Positions 14,223 through 21,401 of a stretch of 26,023 bases of DNA are shown piece by piece. The stretch lies in assembly GCA_038239195.1 (NCBI GenBank), contig JBBSEZ010000093.1, positions 1 through 26,023 on the forward strand, in the 5' to 3' direction. Numbering within the stretch: position 1 is the stretch's first letter; the number at the start of each line of letters is the position of its first letter. A model generated the notes under the pieces. The model did no database searches, was not told the origin of the DNA, and worked only from the letters and a program-made list of their open reading frames with translations. The translations under genes were made by a program, and so were the position numbers. Source of the stretch: JBBSEZ01 sp038239195. Its GTDB lineage: Bacteria > Planctomycetota > Planctomycetia > Gemmatales > Gemmataceae.

Positions 14223-14741
14223 ATGCCCGTACTCACCACCGAGCGCCTGATCTTGCGGCCATTCCGCGCAAGCGATTTCGACGCCTACGCCGCCCTGTGC
14301 GGCGACGCGAGCGTGATGCGCTTCATCGGCGCCGGCCAGCCCCTGACGCGCGCCGACGCCTGGCGCAACCTGGCGCTCGTGCTCGGGCACTGGCAGCTGC
14401 GCGGCTACGGGCTGTGGGCGGTCGAGGAGCGTGGCGGCGACCTCGTCGGGCGCGTCGGCTGCTTTTGCCCCGAGGACTGGCCCGGCTTCGAGGTCGGTTG
14501 GCTGCTCCGCCGCTCCTCGTGGGGCCGCGGCTACGCCACGGAGGCGGCCCGCGCGGCGCTCGCCTACGCGTTCACCCAGCTCGGCCAGGCCCACGTCATC
14601 AGCCTCATTCGCCCAGAGAACGAGGCGTCGGTCCGCGTCGCCGAACGGCTCGGCGAGCGCCTCGAAGGGCGGACGGTCCTCCAGGGCCAGGAGGCGCTGG
14701 TCTACGGCATCGATCGCGAGCGCTGGCTCGCCGGGAGATAG
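14223..14741 (+). CDS. GNAT family N-acetyltransferase (RimJ/RimL-like)
   Basis: 172 aa, one acetyltransferase domain of the Acetyltransf_3 type. The opening TTERLILRPFRASDFDAYAAL is diagnostic. The acetyl-CoA phosphate-binding turn is RRSSWGRGYATEA (96-108), followed by the ISLIRPENEASVRVAERLG strand-helix (126-144). Substrates of such proteins include ribosomal-protein N-termini, small amines and antibiotics; nothing here decides among them. GGGAGG (14213-14218) precedes the ATG. Divergent from the DUF1080 gene, with 147 bases between starts. Confidence 0.92.
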   Translation: MPVLTTERLILRPFRASDFDAYAALCGDASVMRFIGAGQPLTRADAWRNLALVLGHWQLRGYGLWAVEERGGDLVGRVGCFCPEDWPGFEVGWLLRRSSWGRGYATEAARAALAYAFTQLGQAHVISLIRPENEASVRVAERLGERLEGRTVLQGQEALVYGIDRERWLAGR

Positions 14742-14790
14742 CGGCCCCCGTTTCCGTTCAATGAGACGCTCGAAGGCGAGATAAGGTGAG

Positions 14791-14811
14791 CCGCCGGGCT
14801 TGTCCCGGCGG
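14791..14811. terminator. Hairpin after the acetyltransferase gene
   Basis: CCGCCGGG (14791-14798) and CCCGGCGG (14804-14811) form a perfect 8-bp stem with loop CTTGT, 49 bases after the stop. No T-run follows. It may be a weak terminator or a REP-type repeat. Confidence 0.5.
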
Positions 14812-14869
14812 TCCGGACGGCGGGCAGGAAGGCCGCCGCTCGCCCTCTTCTTGCTTGCGGTCGTTCTCG

Positions 14870-14875
14870 TATACT
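14870..14875 (+). promoter_or_regulatory. Possible -10 box (TATACT)
   Basis: TATACT matches the sigma-70 -10 consensus at five of six bases and lies 52 bases before the next ATG. A proper -35 is missing: TTGCTT at 14851 is only 13 bases away. Confidence 0.3.
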
Positions 14876-14926
14876 TGCTCTTCCTGCGCTGAGCCGACGC
14901 TCTCTCACCCCGAGGCACTGCCGACC

Positions 14927-15940
14927 ATGCCGCTCTTCAAATGTCCGCACTGCAACCTTCTGTTGACCCCAGACGAGGCCAACGTCGGGTCCTGTCCCGG
15001 CTGTGCCGCAGCCCTGCCGGGTGCCCCGCCTCCGCCCGTCACGAACCAGCCCGCGGTGGCCTCGTGCCGCCCCCTTTGGGTTGGGCTGGCCGGCCTTCTG
15101 TTGCTCGGGCTCGCGCTCGGAGGTTGGTTCGGCTACCAGCACTGGGCTGCCTCGCAGCCCGACTCGGGGCCTGCGAAAGACCTGGCGGGTGACTCCCGGG
15201 AGCAACCGCCGCCGGCACCGGGCCCCAAGGCCCCCGCGCCGAAGAAGTCTCCCAAAACCTCGCCCGCGCCGGAGAAAAAGGCGCCGGTGGCCCCCCCCAT
15301 CGAGCAACTGAAGAACTTCCCCGAGCCCGTGGCCCCGGTGAGGCCCAAGGAAGCGCCGAAGCCGAAGGGAGAGGTCGTCGAGGGCGATGATCTGCGCCTC
15401 GACCGGCCCGACGGGGAATTCGTCATCGACTCCGTTCTCGAAAGGCGCGAGCTGAAGCTGAGCGGCCGGGTCAAGACCTTGCGGGTCGGCTTCGTCGATG
15501 GGGCCTCCACACTCGACGCCTCGAAGCTGGAGGCGCAAGAGGTCATTTTCACGGGCCGCATCGACGGCGGGTCCACCGTCAAGCTCAACGTGCCCGGCGG
15601 CAAGGTCGAGTTTCGCGACAGGGTAGACGGTCGATCGACGCTGATCGTGCTGGCGCCGAACGGCTCGGTGACGTTCACCGAGCCGACGGAGAGGGGCAAG
15701 CCCGGCTCGAAAATCGACGGCGAGTCGCAGGTGCGGATCGCGGCCAGGGCCGTCGAGTTCCGGGGCATGCTCAACGGCACGCGCACGGAGGTCGTCGTCG
15801 CGCTCAGCCGCGGCGGCACCATCAAGTTCCGCGACGTGGACGGGCAGGTGCGCCTGAAGTACCGAACGCCCGACGCCGGCGACCCGATCGTGCCGGGCGG
15901 GACGGTGCGCGGGAACGCGAAGGTGGAGAGGATCGACTGA
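14927..15940 (+). CDS. Zinc-ribbon, membrane-anchored protein with beta-repeat domain
   Basis: 337 aa. Order: zinc ribbon (CPHC 6-9, CPGC 23-26), one membrane helix (about 50-70), a Pro/Lys/Ala-rich linker (about 78-140), then a domain of repeated short beta units (about 150-337). The repeats share a core like VDGxST: V180, I202, V223, I253, L272 and V294 start copies, with spacings of 22, 21, 30, 19 and 22. Many are preceded by a strand of the type VEFRG. This suggests a beta-helix or bactofilin-like sheet outside the membrane, tethered to a cytosolic zinc ribbon. The ATG at 14927 is chosen because the zinc ribbon starts there; the upstream extension contains a hairpin. Function unknown. It converges on the FHA-like gene with a 12-base gap. 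Confidence 0.8.
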   Translation: MPLFKCPHCNLLLTPDEANVGSCPGCAAALPGAPPPPVTNQPAVASCRPLWVGLAGLLLLGLALGGWFGYQHWAASQPDSGPAKDLAGDSREQPPPAPGPKAPAPKKSPKTSPAPEKKAPVAPPIEQLKNFPEPVAPVRPKEAPKPKGEVVEGDDLRLDRPDGEFVIDSVLERRELKLSGRVKTLRVGFVDGASTLDASKLEAQEVIFTGRIDGGSTVKLNVPGGKVEFRDRVDGRSTLIVLAPNGSVTFTEPTERGKPGSKIDGESQVRIAARAVEFRGMLNGTRTEVVVALSRGGTIKFRDVDGQVRLKYRTPDAGDPIVPGGTVRGNAKVERID

Positions 15941-15952
15941 CCGAGCCGCTGC

Positions 15953-16333
15953 CTACTGCACCGCCGTCCGCTTCTTCACGATGACCTTCACCTGAAGCAC
16001 GGTCTTGCCGAACCCGATGGTGTCCTCGGCCTGGAGCGGGAAGCGCTTGCCCGGCGCGATGAGGGCCCCGTTGACCTTGGTAACGTGCCGCCCAGTGTCG
16101 GCGATGCCCAGACCGTTCTTGTCGAACCAGACGAGCGCGAAGCGGTTGACCGCCACCGCCACGCCAGGGTTTTCCTGCTCGGTCAGGTCCACGTCCACCG
16201 CGTGGGGGCCTTTGCGGCCGACGTAGGTGACGCCCTCCTTGAGGGCGTAGTTTTTGCCCACTCGGTTGCCCTTCACGACGGACAGCTTGGCCTTCGAGCC
16301 TTCCGGCAAGGCGGACGGATTGGGAGCGGACAC
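15953..16333 (-). CDS. FHA-domain-like protein with degenerate phosphopeptide site
   Basis: 126 aa from GTG 16333, which has AAAGGGG close upstream; the ATG at 16444 would add 37 residues with no domain character. The chain is essentially one FHA-type beta sandwich: GR (39-40) in TYVGRKG, a VNRFAL stretch (62-67) where classical domains have SRRH, and KVNG (86-89) supplying the conserved Asn-Gly. FHA domains bind phosphothreonine; here the Ser and His contacts are replaced by Asn63 and Ala66, so phosphate binding is doubtful. Probably cytosolic. It could be a scaffold that has lost phospho-dependence. Confidence 0.72.
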   Translation of the reverse strand: MSAPNPSALPEGSKAKLSVVKGNRVGKNYALKEGVTYVGRKGPHAVDVDLTEQENPGVAVAVNRFALVWFDKNGLGIADTGRHVTKVNGALIAPGKRFPLQAEDTIGFGKTVLQVKVIVKKRTAVQ

Positions 16334-16500
16334 GGGAGGCCCCTTTCGGACGGCGGGTGCAGATCGAGGGAGCGACCTTCCCTGCACCGCGCAGGGGCCA
16401 GCTCCCGCGTCATCCTCCGGGCGCGGCCCCGTCGCGTCAAGCACTTTCTGCTCGCCCCCGCGGAGCGGATGGGGCCAAAGCTCCGGGAGCGCGGATCGCC

Positions 16501-16543
16501 AAGCCGCAAGCGAAAGAGCGCCAGGGCCCGCCGCTTGCGGCTT
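16501..16543. repeat. 12-bp perfect inverted repeat (REP-like or terminator)
   Basis: AAGCCGCAAGCG (16501-16512) and CGCTTGCGGCTT (16532-16543) are exact complements with a 19-base loop. It lies 60-100 bases downstream of the minus-strand gene ending at 16603, so it could terminate that operon. The word is palindromic in the style of interspersed planctomycete repeats. Confidence 0.6.
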
Positions 16544-16602
16544 CGCGGGGCCCGTGGGGACGCGCTCCGCTTCTCGTCGCGGCTACACGCGGGCGAGGTC
16601 GC

Positions 16603-17580
16603 TCACGGCTTCGCCAGCTTGAAGCGTTCGAGGAACGCCTTGCGCGCCTTGTCGAGCTCGGGCCGGAGCTTCTCCTCCGTCTTCACGATGGCGCCGAGGA
16701 TCGCCTTGGCGCGTACTTCCTTGCCCCGCGCGTTGAGGCCGTCGTCCTCCAGCACCTCGAGGACCCGGGGGGCGTCGTCCGCCACCACCTTGCGCTGCAT
16801 GGCGAACCAGCGCCGACAGGCCCCGGCGTAGGCCGCGCCCTCCGGTCCGGGCGGCACCTTGAGCGCCTCCGCCTCCTTCGCGACTGCCAGCGCTTCCTTC
16901 TGCGCCAGCCCCAGCGCTGCCTTGGTCGCGGCAACGTCCTCGGCGCCCCCGGCGTATGCCTTGGACTGCGCCTGGCCGAACCGCTGGCCGGCAAAGGTGA
17001 GCCGTTGGCGGAGTCGTTCCACGGCGTCGTCGTACGCCTGCGCCTCGAGTGCAGGTAAGTTCGGCAGAGCGTGCCGCTTCGCGAACGCCAGCCGCGCCTT
17101 CTTCACCTCGGCCTGGAGCCTGCCTTCCTCGCTGGCGTGCCTGGCGATGATCGCCTCGATTCGTTCCTGCTTCGCCTTCGTAGTAAGCCCCTTGTCGGCC
17201 GCGAGCTCGACCAGCTTGGGGGCCACTTCCCGGATCGTCTTCTGCTGCATCTCCAGCCAGCGTCGATAAGCCACCGCGTACGCGAACGCGACGGGGGTGG
17301 CCGGCGCCTTCAACGCCTTGAACTGCCGGAGGGCACGGCCGACCTCCGCGCTGGACTGCAAGCGCGCCAGCCGCGCCGCCGTGCGCTCGTCTTCCCCGCC
17401 GCTGGTCGCCTTGAGCAGCGCCATCCCGAAGCGGTTGCCGTTGGCGATCAGCCGCGCGGAGAGTTGCTCCACGGCGTCGTCGAACGCCCTGGCCTCCTTG
17501 GTCGCCTCGCCCTCCTGTCCCAGCGCCGGCCCAATCAGGAGCGCGCCGACCAAACAGGCCAGGGCCAACCTCCGGTTCAT
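16603..17580 (-). CDS. Secreted helical protein with two 150-residue tandem repeats
   Basis: 325 aa. A signal peptide (1-21, ending GPALG) is followed by two homologous helical domains offset by exactly 150 residues. Examples: EARAFDDAVEQL (29) against EAQAYDDAVERL (179); YRRWLEMQQK (105) against CRRWFAMQRK (255); KARLAFAKRHAL (161) against KARKAFLERFKL (311). It is predicted periplasmic or secreted. GAGGAGA lies just upstream of the ATG at 17580, and the gene begins 26 bases after the stop of the sigma-54 activator, so the two are almost certainly one operon. No family was recognised. It could be a sensor-associated or target protein of the activator; that is inference. Confidence 0.8.
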   Translation of the reverse strand: MNRRLALACLVGALLIGPALGQEGEATKEARAFDDAVEQLSARLIANGNRFGMALLKATSGGEDERTAARLARLQSSAEVGRALRQFKALKAPATPVAFAYAVAYRRWLEMQQKTIREVAPKLVELAADKGLTTKAKQERIEAIIARHASEEGRLQAEVKKARLAFAKRHALPNLPALEAQAYDDAVERLRQRLTFAGQRFGQAQSKAYAGGAEDVAATKAALGLAQKEALAVAKEAEALKVPPGPEGAAYAGACRRWFAMQRKVVADDAPRVLEVLEDDGLNARGKEVRAKAILGAIVKTEEKLRPELDKARKAFLERFKLAKP

Positions 17581-17606
17581 CGCCCTGTCTCCTCGTTGCT
17601 CGGGGG

Positions 17607-20600
17607 TCAACTTAGCCCATACTTCTTCAACTTGCTCACCAGTGTGCTCCGGGGCAGCCCTAGCGCCCGGGCCGCCTCCGCCTTGTTGCCGCCCGTCGCC
17701 GCCAGGGCCCGCACCAAATGCTCGCGGTCGCGCTTCTCGCGCTCCACGTGCTCGATCTGGAGCACCTCCGCCAGTTCCGGCAGCGTCAACGTCCCGTTCG
17801 GAGGGCCGGCCCGCCCTCCGGCCTTGCCGTTCGTCTCTCGGGGGAGCTCGTCTTCCCCCTCGCGCCGGGGCCTCGTCGGCTCGAAGCTCGCGCGGAGCTC
17901 CGGGGGCAGCTCGGCCACCGTCACCACCGTCCCCTCGACGATGACGACGGCGCGCTCGATGGCGTTCTCGAGCTGGCGCACGTTGCCAGGCCAGGGACAG
18001 GCCTTCAAGAGCACCAGCGCGTCGTCGTCGATGCCGGTGACTTCCTTGCCCGCCTTTTGCGAATACTGTTGCAAGAAGTGCATGGCCAGCTCCGCCACGT
18101 CCTCGACGCGCTCGCGCAGGGGAGGCAGGGCGATCGGCAGCACGTTCAGGCGGAAGAACAGGTCCTCGCGGAACGTCCCCGCCGCGATCATCGTCTCCAG
18201 GTTGCGGTGCGTCGCGGCGATCACGCGCACGTCCACCTGCATCGAGTCGCTCGATCCGACGCGCTCGAACGTCATCTCCTCCAGCACGCGCAGCAACTTC
18301 GTCTGCACCTCGAGCGAGATGTCGCCGATCTCGTCGAGGAACAGCGTCCCCCCATCGGCCGCCTCGAACCGTCCCACCTTGTCGCGGATGGCGCTGGTGA
18401 ACGCGCCCTTGACGTGGCCAAACAGCTCGCTCTCCAGCAGCCCCGGCGACAGCGCGGCGCAGTGGACCTTCACGAACGGCTTGCCGGCGCGCCCGCTGTG
18501 CTCGTGCAGCGCCCGCGCCAGGAGCTCCTTGCCCGTTCCGCTCTCGCCGCGCAACAGCACCGCCGACGAACTGGCCGCCACGCGGCGCATCAGGCCCATC
18601 AATTGCTGCACCTGCGGGCTCGACCCGACCACGCCGTCCGGGAGCAGCGGAGGGGCTGGCGCCTCGCGCTCGGTGCCCTCCTTGCGATCCACGGCCCTCG
18701 TGGCCCGCTCGTCCTGCTTCTGGCTCTGGGTCAGCAACTGGCTCTGGAGCGCCAGGATGCGGCGCTGCTGCTCGGCGATCTTCTCGACCTTGCCCTTGAG
18801 CTCGCCGTTGAGGGCCTCGATGGTGCGGTGCCCCTCGGCGCTGACCAGGGCCGGCACCGTGATCTGCGCGAACGCCGCCAGCAGGTTCACTTCTTCCGAG
18901 GTGTACGACCCGGCCTCCTTCGGCCCCAGCACCAGCAGCCCCAGTAACTGCCCCTCGTGCAGCAGCCCCTGCGCCACCTCCCCGCCGACGAAATGCAACT
19001 GCCGCAGCGCCGCTGCCCCCTGCCCGTTGGCCCCGGCGTACGGCAACGTCCCCCGGGTCAGGAGCGCCTCGACGAGCGGGCAACCGGACGAGAGCTCCGC
19101 GAGCGCCGGCGGCGCCCCGAGGGCGTCGGTGAGGTGATAGAGCTTCGCCTCGTTCTGGCGCAGGTAGACCGCCCCGCGCGAGACGTTGAGGAGCTCCGCC
19201 GCCGTGCGCAAGAGGCGCCGGGCCAGCGTGGGCGAATCGACGAGCTGGTCGATGGCCTGGCTCATGCGCTGCAAGGTGCGGTCGAGCTGATACTTCTCGC
19301 GCCGAAAGTGGCGGTCGAGCGCGTGCTTGAGCCGGCCGCGCGCCAGGTCGAGCGCCCCCGTCAACACCAGGGCCGTCGTACTGACCGCCAGCACCTGAAC
19401 GAACGACGGGCCCTCGCCCACCTGGCTGCCCACGAGGGCGACACCGGCGAACACCAGTCCGTAGTAGAGCAACCCGGCCAGGGAACTGATGAGGAAGTAG
19501 CTCGCTCCCGAGCTGACGATCTTGTCGAGCTGCATCAGTCGGTAGCGCGTGATGCTCACCGTATACGCGGCCGTCACGATCGCGGAGGCCGCGAACATCG
19601 GCCAGGTGGCCGCCCCTCCGCCAAACCGCCCCTGCTCCCAGAAGGCCAGGTAGAGCGAGTAGCCCATCGGCACCACGGCCGCCGCCGTGCCCAGCAAGAT
19701 CCACTTGACCTGATTGCGCTCCGTGGGGGCCTCGGCGGTCAAGAAGCTGTGGACCAGGCTGCCGATGCTCGCCAGATACCAGAGCATGGCAATCGCGAAA
19801 TAGACGTAGATCTCGTAGAGCATCTCGACCAGCAGCCCGTCGGCGAGCCCGCTGATGGGCCCGTCGCCCAGCCCGGCGCTGTAGAGGTAACGGACGCGCA
19901 GGTAGCCCGACAGCAGCAGCGAGAGAAAGGCCACCGGAGGGCCGTAGATGATCAGCAAGGCCGTCCGCGGGCTGCGCTCGAAGAACAGCTTGGGCCGGGG
20001 GAAGAGGAGGTAGAAGTGGAGCGTGACGGCCGGGAGCATCGCACCGCACAGCATGAACACCAGCAGCAGCACGGGCTGGGTGACGATGCGCGACCAGTGG
20101 TAGCCGCCCAGGTAGGCGCCGGACGACACGATCACCAGCCAGAAGAACTGGGCCGCCGACCTGTCCGCGGGCCGCTGCCAGAAGACGAGGGCCCCCACGA
20201 CAAACAGGCCGACCTTGAGGAAGAACCACAGCACCGACGGTACGACCGTCTCGACGGGCGAGGTGCCCAGCCGGCACCAGACGGTGTGCCGTCCCTCCAG
20301 CCCTGGCCTTTCGTAGACGACGCGCACCACGTGCTGCCCGTCGATCTCGACCAGTGCCGTGTCGGGCGAGGCTCGTCCGTGCCGCAGGTCGTCGGGCGTC
20401 AGTCCAGTCCCCACCTCGGCTGGGACGTCCCGCAACTCCAGCACTCGGCGCAGGAATTGCGACCAGTTCTCGATGGGCTGGTTGCCAATCTGCACGATCC
20501 GGTCGTTCTGGCGCAACGGCGCCCGCCCCTTCGGCGCCTGCTCCTCCGCGAACAGGAACCCTTCGTCGAAGTGGGCGACGATCGGGTTGAAGGCGGTGCG

Positions 20601-20810
20601 CACGCCAAACTCCGGGGTCGCAAGCACGTAGGCGAGCACGCCGAGGGCGTAGGCGAATACGAGGGCCGAGGCGACGACGATCCACGTCCGCCTGCGCACG
20701 ATCGGCTCCCGCACCAGGGCGCTCCCAAAGGTGCGCACAAGGCTTGACAGGCTTCTCGCCCTTTGCCCGGCTGCTTCAAAGGTGCGACCAAGCTCTGCGC
20801 CCCGCGCCAT
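17607..20810 (-). CDS. Membrane-bound sigma-54-dependent activator: PDZ-like, multi-TM, GAF, AAA+, Fis HTH
   Basis: 1067 aa from ATG 20810. Order: membrane helix (43-64); extracytoplasmic segment with a PDZ-like core (about 95-125, APLRQNDRIVQIGNQPI); about nine more helices (roughly 191-485); cytosolic helical linker and GAF domain (about 510-655); coiled coil (660-700); AAA+ domain (727-955) with Walker A GESGTGKE (755-762), the sigma-54-contact loop as GAFTSA (802-807, normally GAFTGA) and Walker B GTLFLDEIGD (821-830); Fis-type HTH (about 1020-1065, GGNKAEAARALGLPRSTL). It should sense an envelope or membrane signal and open sigma-54 promoters without a separate kinase. The open frame extends 72 residues further, but a promoter lies inside that part. 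A GGAGG-like site stands about 14 bases before the ATG. It is cotranscribed with the duplicated-domain protein. Confidence 0.92.
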   Translation of the reverse strand: MARGAELGRTFEAAGQRARSLSSLVRTFGSALVREPIVRRRTWIVVASALVFAYALGVLAYVLATPEFGVRTAFNPIVAHFDEGFLFAEEQAPKGRAPLRQNDRIVQIGNQPIENWSQFLRRVLELRDVPAEVGTGLTPDDLRHGRASPDTALVEIDGQHVVRVVYERPGLEGRHTVWCRLGTSPVETVVPSVLWFFLKVGLFVVGALVFWQRPADRSAAQFFWLVIVSSGAYLGGYHWSRIVTQPVLLLVFMLCGAMLPAVTLHFYLLFPRPKLFFERSPRTALLIIYGPPVAFLSLLLSGYLRVRYLYSAGLGDGPISGLADGLLVEMLYEIYVYFAIAMLWYLASIGSLVHSFLTAEAPTERNQVKWILLGTAAAVVPMGYSLYLAFWEQGRFGGGAATWPMFAASAIVTAAYTVSITRYRLMQLDKIVSSGASYFLISSLAGLLYYGLVFAGVALVGSQVGEGPSFVQVLAVSTTALVLTGALDLARGRLKHALDRHFRREKYQLDRTLQRMSQAIDQLVDSPTLARRLLRTAAELLNVSRGAVYLRQNEAKLYHLTDALGAPPALAELSSGCPLVEALLTRGTLPYAGANGQGAAALRQLHFVGGEVAQGLLHEGQLLGLLVLGPKEAGSYTSEEVNLLAAFAQITVPALVSAEGHRTIEALNGELKGKVEKIAEQQRRILALQSQLLTQSQKQDERATRAVDRKEGTEREAPAPPLLPDGVVGSSPQVQQLMGLMRRVAASSSAVLLRGESGTGKELLARALHEHSGRAGKPFVKVHCAALSPGLLESELFGHVKGAFTSAIRDKVGRFEAADGGTLFLDEIGDISLEVQTKLLRVLEEMTFERVGSSDSMQVDVRVIAATHRNLETMIAAGTFREDLFFRLNVLPIALPPLRERVEDVAELAMHFLQQYSQKAGKEVTGIDDDALVLLKACPWPGNVRQLENAIERAVVIVEGTVVTVAELPPELRASFEPTRPRREGEDELPRETNGKAGGRAGPPNGTLTLPELAEVLQIEHVEREKRDREHLVRALAATGGNKAEAARALGLPRSTLVSKLKKYGLS

Positions 20811-20855
20811 TAGGTTGCTGCCCCTCCTGTTTCGCCTTGTTGCCCTGCGCCGAAA

Positions 20856-20869
20856 CTTCGGCGCCGAAG
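20856..20869. promoter_or_regulatory. 14-bp palindrome in the leader of the activator gene
   Basis: CTTCGGCGCCGAAG is a perfect palindrome between the activator's predicted transcription start and its ATG. Its core TCGGCGCCGA recurs at 21200-21209 in the same intergenic region. It could be a binding site or RNA hairpin; the core also occurs once inside a coding region near 1547, so chance is possible. Confidence 0.4.
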
Positions 20870-20939
20870 CGCAAAGTTCTTCCCTGGCGCGAGCTCCGCG
20901 CCAATGGGCGCTCCCTGCTTGCCTCGTCTTCCGCCTTTC

Positions 20940-20968
20940 ACTGTACCGAGGCCCCAGAGCCACGTCAA
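20940..20968 (-). promoter_or_regulatory. Sigma-70-like promoter of the sigma-54 activator gene
   Basis: On the minus strand TTGACG (20963-20968) and TACAGT (20940-20945) are separated by exactly 17 bases. Predicted start is near 20933, leaving a leader of about 120 bases to ATG 20810. Confidence 0.5.
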
Positions 20969-21149
20969 CGAGGCAGGCCCAACCTTTCTCGTTCGCTCCG
21001 CTCGCAACCCCGTGTCTCGCAGACAATTTGCGTTCTATCTTGCCCGGTCAACCCAAACTCGCGGGCCTCTCTAACTTCTGCGTTACACAGGGCGCAGGCG
21101 GGCGCCCTCATCTTGCCCCTTCTACCCAGTCCCGCGCCGCAGCGCCGAA

Positions 21150-21190
21150 CCTTCGCCATTCAGCGCCGAAATGCGCTGAAACGGTGAAGG
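21150..21190. promoter_or_regulatory. Two-part inverted repeat, candidate activator-binding site
   Basis: TTCAGCGC (21159-21166) and GCGCTGAA (21173-21180) are exact complements around CGAAAT. Outside them CCTTCGCC (21150-21157) pairs with GGTGAAGG (21183-21190) with one G-T. The centre lies about 150 bases upstream of the -24 element, the usual distance of a sigma-54 enhancer site. As RNA it would be a 41-base hairpin, so a small RNA or terminator is an alternative. Confidence 0.5.
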
Positions 21191-21317
21191 GGCCGTTGGT
21201 CGGCGCCGATCAGCGCTTTTCGGCGCACGTTCAGGCGATCCTCGCAACTCAAAAGCAGGCTGCGAGTTAAGGAAGCGACAACGCCGAGAGAGGGTGGGGC
21301 GTGAGGTTGGCGTGGCC

Positions 21318-21334
21318 TTGGTACGGCCCGTGCA
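21318..21334 (+). promoter_or_regulatory. Sigma-54 (-24/-12) promoter of the hydrolase gene
   Basis: TTGGTACGGCCCGTGCA matches the consensus YTGGCACG-N4-TTGCW at 11 of 13 defined positions, with GG (21320-21321) and GC (21332-21333) exactly 10 bases apart. Predicted start is near 21345, giving a leader of about 57 bases to the GTG at 21402. It points away from the divergent sigma-54 activator gene, which supports the assignment. Confidence 0.6.
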
Positions 21335-21401
21335 TTAGGATTGGCGATCGCAACAGAGGGCCCGAGGCAACGAGGCCGAATGAGACGGCAGAGGAGAGGC
21401 T

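Larger units (their letters stand above)
20811..21401. other. 591-base divergent regulatory region
   Basis: No convincing gene; the frames crossing it have no ribosome site and no protein character. It holds a sigma-70-like promoter (minus), two related palindromes, a large inverted repeat and a sigma-54 promoter (plus), each listed separately. The middle (about 21025-21100) is less GC-rich than its surroundings. Confidence 0.7.

Noticed and set aside
14786..14926. Upstream in-frame extension of the zinc-ribbon protein
   Set aside because: It contains the 8-bp hairpin, a TATACT box and no ribosome site; the zinc ribbon begins right at ATG 14927.
20811..21026. N-terminal extension of the sigma-54 activator to 21026
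   Set aside because: A TTGACG-17-TACAGT promoter lies inside it, the extension is Arg-rich without domain character, and a ribosome-like site precedes ATG 20810.
20731..21270. A 179-codon plus-strand frame covering the divergent regulatory gap
   Set aside because: It starts antisense inside the activator gene, has no ribosome site, shows Arg/Ser/Ala/Pro-rich shadow composition and runs over both palindromes.
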